From: Bacteroidota bacterium
Lineage (GTDB): Bacteria; Bacteroidota; Bacteroidia; UKL13-3
Length of the DNA: 36,322 bases
Direction: 5' to 3'
Assembly: GCA_947446605.1 (NCBI GenBank)
Contig: CANFHJ010000013.1
Coordinates: forward strand, 1-36,322
The position numbers and the translations under genes were made by a program. Of this stretch, positions 29,446 through 36,322 are shown piece by piece. The stretch's first letter is position 1. Every line of letters starts with the position of its first letter. The notes under the pieces are model-generated. The model saw only the letters and a list, made by a program, of their open reading frames with translations. It did not search any database and had not been told where the DNA came from.

Positions 29446-30695
29446 ACCTTATTGGAATATATCTTTAGTTTTTGTCCGCGAGAGACTTTATTTCTCCTAA
29501 TCACGCCCTTGTTCCAACGTTTTAAATCGGCAACGCTAACATCAAATTTCCGTGCAATTTTTGCCAAATAATCTCCGCTTTTAACCTTGTAAACAATTTT
29601 CTCGGGACGTGCGTTTTCAATTTCACGGTTCATCGCAATCAGGTCTTGGTTCAACTGATTACTCAAATTGGTGTCATTGCGCAAGGCTGCAACCCTTACC
29701 GCCATATGGTACGGCAGTGTAAGCACAATACCATTGCTTGAAAAAGGAATTACACCACGGCGAAGGGAAGGATTGTAATTGCGAATTTCTTCGGCACTTG
29801 TATTAAGGGCTAATGCCAATTTTTCAATCGACATTCTATTGTCTACAATAACCGTATCTAAATGAAAATACATTTCATCCTCAGCTGGATAAATATTATG
29901 CTCGCTGGCATAATTCATTACATAAGCTGCAGCAATAAATGCAGGCACATAACCTCGGGTTTCACGTGGTAAATAGGGCATAATTTCCCAAATATTACGC
30001 TTTCCACCTGATTTACGGATGGCTTTAGAAACATTACCCGGACCACAATTATAACTTGCTATCACCAACAACCAATCGCCATAAATGCGGTATGAATTTT
30101 TGAAATATTTTACAGCAGCCTCGGTAGATTTAATGATATCTTTTCTATCGTCGATATAAGAATCTGATCGCAAACCATACATTCTTCCTGTAGGTGCCAT
30201 AAACTGCCAAAGACCAGCAGCACCAACAGGTGAGATTGCCCTTTGGTTCAATGCACTTTCAATTACAGCTAAGTACTTCAATTCCATTGGCACATTTTCG
30301 CGGTCGAAAACTTCTTCGAAAATTGGAAAATAGAATTTAGAACTGCTTAATACTTTACTTACCAATTTACGCTTGCGGTTTGCGTATAAATCTATATAGG
30401 CTCTAACCTGTTGGTTGTATTCAAGTGGAATTTCTGTTTCCAAAAGACTCAAACGGAAAGCGTAGGTAGAATCTGAGTATACTGGAATATCACCCGCATC
30501 AAAACCATAAATATTTAACTCACCTGCATCTGTAACAGGGTATAATTTATTTCTCCAATGAACGGTATTGCTGTCAATTTTAGCTACAAGCATGTCTCGG
30601 TCCGAACCAAAACCGCCTACAAGTGGCTGAGCAACAAGGCCTGTAACCACAGTAGTTAGAACTAAAATTAAATATATTATTTTCTTATTCAACAT
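29442..30695 (-). CDS. MltD-like lytic transglycosylase with LysM
   Basis: PMELKYLAVIESALNQRAISPVGAAGLWQFMAPTGRMYGL SLT domain; VYKVKSGDYLAKIARKFDVSVADLKRWN LysM. Start placed at MLNKKIIYLILVL; a TATATTTG box lies at 30718-30725. Confidence 0.9.
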   Translation of the reverse strand: MLNKKIIYLILVLTTVVTGLVAQPLVGGFGSDRDMLVAKIDSNTVHWRNKLYPVTDAGELNIYGFDAGDIPVYSDSTYAFRLSLLETEIPLEYNQQVRAYIDLYANRKRKLVSKVLSSSKFYFPIFEEVFDRENVPMELKYLAVIESALNQRAISPVGAAGLWQFMAPTGRMYGLRSDSYIDDRKDIIKSTEAAVKYFKNSYRIYGDWLLVIASYNCGPGNVSKAIRKSGGKRNIWEIMPYLPRETRGYVPAFIAAAYVMNYASEHNIYPAEDEMYFHLDTVIVDNRMSIEKLALALNTSAEEIRNYNPSLRRGVIPFSSNGIVLTLPYHMAVRVAALRNDTNLSNQLNQDLIAMNREIENARPEKIVYKVKSGDYLAKIARKFDVSVADLKRWNKGVIRRNKVSRGQKLKIYSNKV

Positions 30696-30717
30696 GCGTA
30701 TTCGATAGTAGTAATCC

Positions 30718-30725
30718 CAAATATA
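30718..30725 (-). promoter_or_regulatory. Bacteroidota -7 box (TATATTTG) upstream of the transglycosylase
   Basis: Matches TAnnTTTG, 22 nt upstream of the ATG at 30695. Confidence 0.35.
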
Positions 30726-30883
30726 CATTGGATGTCTATCATTACTTTATTTATACAAAGGTAAGTATCCACAGCATATTTTCCTAATAAACGCCAAATG
30801 AGCAGTTTAGAGTACACTTTATGATATTTTTCTAAAAAATTGACACAAAAAGGGGAACTTGCACTTTTAAAATTGCGCGCATT

Positions 30884-31948
30884 TTGAACCTAATTCAACT
30901 CTTACTTTTACCCTTATCATTTATCTACCAGTTGGTTCTGCGGCTCAGAAACAGTTTGTATACCCATGGTATTTTTGGCGTAACTAGTTTTGATTTACCT
31001 ATCATTAATGTGGGAAATTTAGCATTTGGAGGAACCGGTAAAACACCACATATAGAATATCTCATCCGTCTGCTAAAAGACTCCTATAAAGTTGCCGTTT
31101 TAAGCAGAGGTTACAAAAGAAAAACAACAGGATATTTATTTGGAGATCAACAGGCCACAGCAATGAGCTTAGGAGATGAACCCTATCAAATATTTAGAAA
31201 ATTTAGGGAAATTGAAGTTGCTGTTTCTGAGAATAGGGTTTTGGGTGTTCCTAATTTATTATTTGATGCGCCAGAAACAGAAGTCATATTATTGGACGAT
31301 GCCTACCAACATAGGGCCATCAAACCTGGATTAAATATTTTATTAACAGAACAAAATAGTTTGTACGTTAACGACCATTTAGCACCAGCCGGTTACTTAA
31401 GAGAATATGCCAGTGCTGCAGAACGTGCCAATTGCATTGTAGTTACTAAATGTAAAACAGACCTTAGCCTGGAAGAAAGAAAAAGCATCATTGCTCAATT
31501 GAAACCATTGGGCCACCAAAGTGTCTATTTTTCCTATTTAAAATACGGCGAATTGGTTCCCTATTTTGAGCCATTAGTTCACAATGAAACAACTGCCGTT
31601 ATAGCATTTGCCGGAATTGCCAACCCATTGCCTTTCTTCCAATACATTGAATCAAAATATCAACATGTAATTACCAAATCATTTCCTGACCACCACCAAT
31701 TATCAGAAATTGAAATTGAGAGATTACTTGAAACGTTTGATGAAATAAACAGCGATCACAAAATATTTGTATCCACTGAAAAGGATTTTCAAAAATTGGT
31801 TCAAGGTCCTCAAGCAGAAAAATTAAAAAAATATCCCTTCTATTATATACCCATTGAAGTTGCTTTCTTTGCAGAGGACAGTAGCAATTTCAATCAAAAA
31901 GTAATTCACTATGTTAGCGAAAATAGCCCAAACACATACATACCTTAA
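30884..31948 (+). CDS. lpxK: Tetraacyldisaccharide 4'-kinase LpxK
   Basis: VGNLAFGGTGKTPHIEYLIRLL Walker A, VLSRGYKRKTTGY, GDEPYQIFRKF, ILLDDAYQHRAIKPGLNILLTE. TTG start presumed. Confidence 0.93.
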   Translation: MNLIQLLLLPLSFIYQLVLRLRNSLYTHGIFGVTSFDLPIINVGNLAFGGTGKTPHIEYLIRLLKDSYKVAVLSRGYKRKTTGYLFGDQQATAMSLGDEPYQIFRKFREIEVAVSENRVLGVPNLLFDAPETEVILLDDAYQHRAIKPGLNILLTEQNSLYVNDHLAPAGYLREYASAAERANCIVVTKCKTDLSLEERKSIIAQLKPLGHQSVYFSYLKYGELVPYFEPLVHNETTAVIAFAGIANPLPFFQYIESKYQHVITKSFPDHHQLSEIEIERLLETFDEINSDHKIFVSTEKDFQKLVQGPQAEKLKKYPFYYIPIEVAFFAEDSSNFNQKVIHYVSENSPNTYIP

Positions 31949-32720
31949 TTCATTTTACAACCAAGCAAAAATTGGCATCATCTTAGGAACTGGCTTAGGT
32001 GCTTTGGTAGATGATATGGAAATTGAATACAGCCTACCTTACGGTGGTATTCCAAACTTTCCAATCAGTACAGTTGAAAGTCATCAAGGACGTTTGTTAA
32101 TAGGTAAATTAAACAATGTACCTGTAGTTGTTATGCAAGGAAGGTTTCATTATTATGAAGGTTATGATATGCAAGAACTTACATTTCCTGTAAGGGTGAT
32201 GAAGCAATTGGGTATCGAAAATTTATTTATTTCCAATGCCTCCGGTGGCTTAAATCCAAGCTATGAGGTGAGTGATTTAATGATATTAAACGACCATATC
32301 AATTTGTTACCTGAGCATCCATTAAGAGGGAAAAATGAAGATACATTAGGACCAAGGTTTCCAGATATGAGTGAGGCTTACGACCCAAAACTAATTGCAT
32401 TGGCGCATGAAATTGGATCGGAATTAGGTATTAAATTACAAGAAGGCGTATACGCTGCTGTTCAAGGACCAACACTTGAAACAAAGGCAGAATACAATTA
32501 CCTGCGCATAATTGGTTCAGATGCAGTAGGTATGAGTACCATTCCAGAAAACATTGTTGCCCGCCATATGGGTATGAAAGTGTTTGCCATTTCTGTGATT
32601 ACAGATTTAGGTGTACCGGGATTAGTGAAGAAAATTAGCCTGCAAGATGTTTTAAATGCTGCAGCTATTGCCGAACCAAAAATGACAAAATTGATTAGCC
32701 AAATGGTGACGCGCGTTTAA
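31911..32720 (+). CDS. Purine nucleoside phosphorylase
   Basis: GIILGTGLGALVD, MQGRFHYYEGY, ISNASGGLNP, QGPTLETKAEYNYLR, DAVGMSTIPENIVARHMGM. Confidence 0.95.
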   Translation: MLAKIAQTHTYLNSFYNQAKIGIILGTGLGALVDDMEIEYSLPYGGIPNFPISTVESHQGRLLIGKLNNVPVVVMQGRFHYYEGYDMQELTFPVRVMKQLGIENLFISNASGGLNPSYEVSDLMILNDHINLLPEHPLRGKNEDTLGPRFPDMSEAYDPKLIALAHEIGSELGIKLQEGVYAAVQGPTLETKAEYNYLRIIGSDAVGMSTIPENIVARHMGMKVFAISVITDLGVPGLVKKISLQDVLNAAAIAEPKMTKLISQMVTRV

Positions 32721-32737
32721 GAGCGACACAAATACAT

Positions 32738-32745
32738 TACTTTTG
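32738..32745 (+). promoter_or_regulatory. Bacteroidota -7 box (TACTTTTG) 4 nt before the engB ATG
   Basis: Matches TAnnTTTG; spacing would imply a leaderless or near-leaderless transcript. Confidence 0.35.
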
Positions 32746-32749
32746 AAAA

Positions 32750-33382
32750 ATGGATATAACCTCAGCAGAATATAAAACGAGTTCTAATAGCTTAAAAGAT
32801 TGCCCAAAAACAGACTTTCCAGAATATGCATTTATTGGGCGAAGCAATGTTGGAAAATCTTCGTTGATAAATATGTTGGTTCAAAGAAAAGAATTGGCTA
32901 GGACTTCTGGAACACCCGGAAAAACCATTAGCATGAATTTCTTTTGTGTAAACAACGAATGGAATTTAGTTGATTTACCTGGTTATGGCTATGCTAGAAG
33001 ATCTAAGGATTTAAGAGCTTCTTGGGAAAAAACACTTTGGAATTACCTAGAAAAAAGAGACTTTCTAGTTTGTTTGTTCGCGCTCATTGATTCGAGAATA
33101 GAGCCGCAAGAAAAAGATTTAGCTTTTATCAATAAATTAGGTGAGGTGGGCATTCCTTTTCATTTGGTATTTACTAAATTAGATAAATTAAAAGCTGCGC
33201 AAGCCGAAGCCAATATTGAAAACTTTAAGTTAAAACTTTTAGAAACTTGGGATGAATTACCAACAATTTTTATCACCTCAGCCCTCGATAAACGTGGCAG
33301 AGAGGAAGTTTTAAAAAGCATTCAAAAAATGAACAAAGAATTCCATAAAGTTCAAAAGTTGAAAGTTGCCCAAATGCGCTAA
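32750..33382 (+). CDS. engB: Ribosome biogenesis GTPase EngB/YsxC
   Basis: EYAFIGRSNVGKSSLINML, TSGTPGKTISMNFF, LVDLPGYGYARRSK, VFTKLDKL, ITSALDKRG. Confidence 0.95.
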   Translation: MDITSAEYKTSSNSLKDCPKTDFPEYAFIGRSNVGKSSLINMLVQRKELARTSGTPGKTISMNFFCVNNEWNLVDLPGYGYARRSKDLRASWEKTLWNYLEKRDFLVCLFALIDSRIEPQEKDLAFINKLGEVGIPFHLVFTKLDKLKAAQAEANIENFKLKLLETWDELPTIFITSALDKRGREEVLKSIQKMNKEFHKVQKLKVAQMR

Positions 33383-33405
33383 TTGAATATTTCAATAGAA
33401 GTGAT

Positions 33406-34161
33406 ATGCAAAAAAAGGTTTTTGGATTAATAGGAAATAATTTGGGAAACACCTTTTCCAAAGATTATTTCACACAAAAATTCAATTCCAATAATTTGCC
33501 CTATTCCTATGAAAATTTTAGTATCCCAAGTATTGAGGCCATAGAAAACATTTTTAAAACAAATGACCTTGCGGGCTTAAATATTACCAAACCTTACAAA
33601 GAAACTGTTATCCCCTATTTAGATGCATTAGCAGAATCTGCCAGCGCTTGTGCTGCCGTAAATTGTATTGAAATATTACCAAATGGCAAACGCATCGGTC
33701 ACAATACAGATCGCTTAGGCTTTCAAAACTCCTTGTTAAATTTTATCGGTTCGAACCGAAATTTAAAGGCATTGGTTTTTGGCGATGGCGGTGCTGCTAA
33801 AGCAGTTATAAGCTGTCTATCAAAATTAGAAATTCCCTTTCTTCAAGTTACTAGAAAAGAAACACTTCAAGCGCATCAAATTGCTTACCATTCACTGAGT
33901 GAAAATGTAATTGCAAAGCATTTATTGCTCATTCAATGCACGCCAGTTGGCATGTTTCCAAATGAAATGGAATTGCTTCCAATACCTTTTAACGGAATTG
34001 GTTCGGAACATTATTGCTTTGATTTAATTTATTTACCAGCAAAAAGTAACTTTCTTTTGGCAGCAGAAAAGTACGGTGCAAAAATCAAGAATGGTTTAGA
34101 AATGCTGCACCTACAAGCCGATGAGGCATATCATATTTGGATGAACCAAGAAACTTTTTAA
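33406..34161 (+). CDS. aroE: Shikimate dehydrogenase family protein
   Basis: GLIGNNLGNTFSKDYFTQKF, GLNITKPYKETVIPYLD (catalytic Lys), AAVNCIEILPNGKRIGHNTDRLGF, VFGDGGAAKAV. Confidence 0.9.
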   Translation: MQKKVFGLIGNNLGNTFSKDYFTQKFNSNNLPYSYENFSIPSIEAIENIFKTNDLAGLNITKPYKETVIPYLDALAESASACAAVNCIEILPNGKRIGHNTDRLGFQNSLLNFIGSNRNLKALVFGDGGAAKAVISCLSKLEIPFLQVTRKETLQAHQIAYHSLSENVIAKHLLLIQCTPVGMFPNEMELLPIPFNGIGSEHYCFDLIYLPAKSNFLLAAEKYGAKIKNGLEMLHLQADEAYHIWMNQETF

Positions 34162-35129
34162 ATTGCGGCATGGGAATATTTTATAATTATTGCAAACACA
34201 ATACACGACTAACCAGTCATTTATTTTACAATAATATTCTGGTGAGTGGTGCCGAAAATATTCCACAAGGAAAGCCTATACTTCTAGTTGCTAATCATCC
34301 AAATTCTTTCTTAGATGCAATTGTTATTGGCGCTGCCATTAATAGACCCACTTACTTTTTAGCAAGGGGTGATGCCTTTAACAACAAATATGCTTTTCCA
34401 ATATTAATATCACTTAACATGCTGCCGGTTTATCGCTTATCGGAAGGAAAAGAAAACCTAAACAAGAACGCAGATACCTTTGATGCTTGTCATCAAATAT
34501 TAGAAAAAAAAGAAACTGTATTAATTTTTTCTGAAGGCATTAGTTTTAATAATTGGGATTTGCGCCCCTTAAAGAAAGGTCCTGCAAGGGTAGCAAAAAA
34601 AGCTTGGGCAAGCAAAGATGCTGGTGATTTGGTAATTATACCCGTAGGTTTAACATATGAGCATTTTAATGGGGCAGGTAAAAATATTTTGATAAACATT
34701 GGCCCAGCCTTTTACAAAGAAGATTTCAATGCAGAAGATTTAGAGGCTACTTTTGTAAAGAAATTTAATGAGAAAATTTCCAATGCATTTGAAAAACTTG
34801 CCTATGTAAACCCTCAATTGACAGAAGGTACAGCGGATTATGCCAGTTTCAGAAAACGTTTTCAATTTGCAGTAAATAAAAAAATGAATGCAATGGATGC
34901 ACTCACCTATTTAAAAGGAGAGGAAACTCCAAACATTCAAATAAGTGATAGAAAATTCATTCTAAACAGTTTACTATTTGCTCCGGTTTATTTTTTAAGC
35001 ACCTGGCTCACGCCAAAAATTGTTAAACAGAAATTGTTTTTCGATTCAATTTCTTTTGGATTGGTGATGTTTTTATGGCCGGTATATATAGTATTATTAG
35101 GCTATCTAATTGCTTGTTTGGTCAACTAA
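34137..35129 (+). CDS. PlsC-like 1-acyl-sn-glycerol-3-phosphate acyltransferase
   Basis: ILLVANHPNSFLDAIVIGAAI (HPNSFLD in the HX4D position), IFSEGISFNNWDLRPLKKGPARVA; C-terminal hydrophobic helices. Confidence 0.85.
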   Translation: MDEPRNFLNCGMGIFYNYCKHNTRLTSHLFYNNILVSGAENIPQGKPILLVANHPNSFLDAIVIGAAINRPTYFLARGDAFNNKYAFPILISLNMLPVYRLSEGKENLNKNADTFDACHQILEKKETVLIFSEGISFNNWDLRPLKKGPARVAKKAWASKDAGDLVIIPVGLTYEHFNGAGKNILINIGPAFYKEDFNAEDLEATFVKKFNEKISNAFEKLAYVNPQLTEGTADYASFRKRFQFAVNKKMNAMDALTYLKGEETPNIQISDRKFILNSLLFAPVYFLSTWLTPKIVKQKLFFDSISFGLVMFLWPVYIVLLGYLIACLVN

Positions 35130-36169
35130 TCTTTAATTTTATTAAGTCCCATTAATGAAACCATCCAATTTGGCAAAGGTTTATGCTGACCTCTTTTCTT
35201 CAAGTTTAGATACCAACCAAACTTTTTAAGAATTGGCACTTTGTGTGTTTCCACCATTTCAATAAGCGTTCCATCTGGGTCTTCAACGTAGGCAAATCGC
35301 CCGCCAGATTCTCCCATATCAAAAGTATCACCACTATCAACAGTAAAAGCGTAATGGTGCTTTTCTAGGTTGTTTTTTAGTTCCAACATATTTGGCACAT
35401 CAAAACATAAATGAATAAAACCTAAATCGCCCCAATACCTATTTTCAAAAGTTTTAATTGGGCTGCGATCTAATGCCTGAATTAATTCTATTTGAATATC
35501 TCCCAACAACTTGCTAAAAGGCGCAGTTTGAGGATTCTTAAAAGTCAATAAAACCCTGCGAAAGGATTGGTTTTTATAGCCTTCGCCAAGATCATCAAAT
35601 TTTCCAGTTACATCATAAACAAGTTCAGACAAGCCCAATCCATTTTGATAAAATGCAATAGATTGATCCATGCTGCTAACACCAATAAGTGCTCCACAAA
35701 AACCACCTATCATTTGGGATTCTGTTTTAAACCAAGAATTATCTTTTACCACCTGATAATTGTTTCCAGTTTCATCTTTTAAGAAAAAACTAGCCTCCCC
35801 TTTTGGGTCGTTTAGCGGTTCGGTACAAGGTGTATTGGCATTAATAATTGAATAGGATTGAGCCGCGTTTGTTGTTTTAATTTTAACGGCATTTATTCCT
35901 AAATCTCCCCATTGAACGGCAGGACCAGCAACAGATTTTCTGCTGGTAAATTGCCAAATTTCTGCTCCGCCACCCCCATTCATATTCATTGCTAAAATGG
36001 CTCTGCGACTTTGAACAACACCTCCTGTATAGGGCGTCATTAAAGGCGCCGGAGCCTCATCATCAAAAATCTGAACATTGATGTCAAAAGTTTTTCTTAA
36101 CCATTTAAATGTATTTGGAGCGTTTTCACAACCAATACCTACTTGTTGTATGCCGGAAATAAGTGCCAT
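35126..36169 (-). CDS. VOC (glyoxalase/bleomycin resistance/dioxygenase) superfamily protein with two VOC modules
   Basis: ISGIQQVGIGCENAPNTFKWLRKTFDI and IGVSSMDQSIAFYQNGLGLSELVYDVTGKFDDLGEGY...LGFIHLCFDVPNM...FAYVEDPDGTLIEMVETHKVPI. Confidence 0.85.
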   Translation of the reverse strand: MALISGIQQVGIGCENAPNTFKWLRKTFDINVQIFDDEAPAPLMTPYTGGVVQSRRAILAMNMNGGGGAEIWQFTSRKSVAGPAVQWGDLGINAVKIKTTNAAQSYSIINANTPCTEPLNDPKGEASFFLKDETGNNYQVVKDNSWFKTESQMIGGFCGALIGVSSMDQSIAFYQNGLGLSELVYDVTGKFDDLGEGYKNQSFRRVLLTFKNPQTAPFSKLLGDIQIELIQALDRSPIKTFENRYWGDLGFIHLCFDVPNMLELKNNLEKHHYAFTVDSGDTFDMGESGGRFAYVEDPDGTLIEMVETHKVPILKKFGWYLNLKKRGQHKPLPNWMVSLMGLNKIKD

Positions 36170-36244
36170 AAAATTATGCCAATTTAAGTTTTTTAACGAG
36201 CCAAAAGTACAAAGGAGGAATTACTTTTCTTAGTGTTATCAATA

Positions 36245-36322
36245 CTATTTCGCCTTGTACAATATAAATTTTCCTTCTGTTTTTTTGAATTCCTTTAACA
36301 ATTTTGCCAACACAAACTTCCA
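36245..36322 (-). CDS. C-terminal fragment of an unidentified gene running off the window
   Basis: Reverse-strand open frame ...WKFVLAKLLKEFKKTEGKFILYKAK* ending at TAG (36245-36247); short, so only weakly supported. Confidence 0.35.
   Translation of the reverse strand, partial: WKFVLAKLLKEFKKTEGKFILYKAK

Overview
AT-rich, gene-dense Bacteroidota-type chromosomal segment with no rRNA, tRNA, CRISPR array, transposase or phage genes that I can see. Most of it is housekeeping: lipB, a TerC-like protein, miaA, a GT4-type glycosyltransferase, acyl-CoA dehydrogenase, an RmlD-like reductase, miaB, a sigma54 activator, hppA, an AlkD-like protein, an SPT/KBL-type aminotransferase, lipA, OsmC, MltD-like transglycosylase, lpxK, PNP, engB, aroE and a PlsC-like acyltransferase. 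The most notable items are: (1) a membrane pyrophosphatase with a 153-aa C-terminal tail carrying 22 Cys; (2) a membrane protein between miaB and a sensor-less sigma54 activator that reads like an MtfA/M90 peptidase whose HExxH motif has become SQYAL; (3) a recurrent perfect palindrome GGTTCGAACC (3 exact copies plus at least 7 one-mismatch copies, in different reading frames); (4) a 2153-aa T9SS-secreted protein with 14 tandem ~84-aa two-Cys PKD-like repeats; (5) an HHH-plus-beta-barrel outer-membrane protein translationally coupled to a second barrel protein; (6) two small proteins missing from or mis-started in the ORF track (53-aa membrane protein, 37-aa lipoprotein). All family assignments are from reading the translations; no searches were run.
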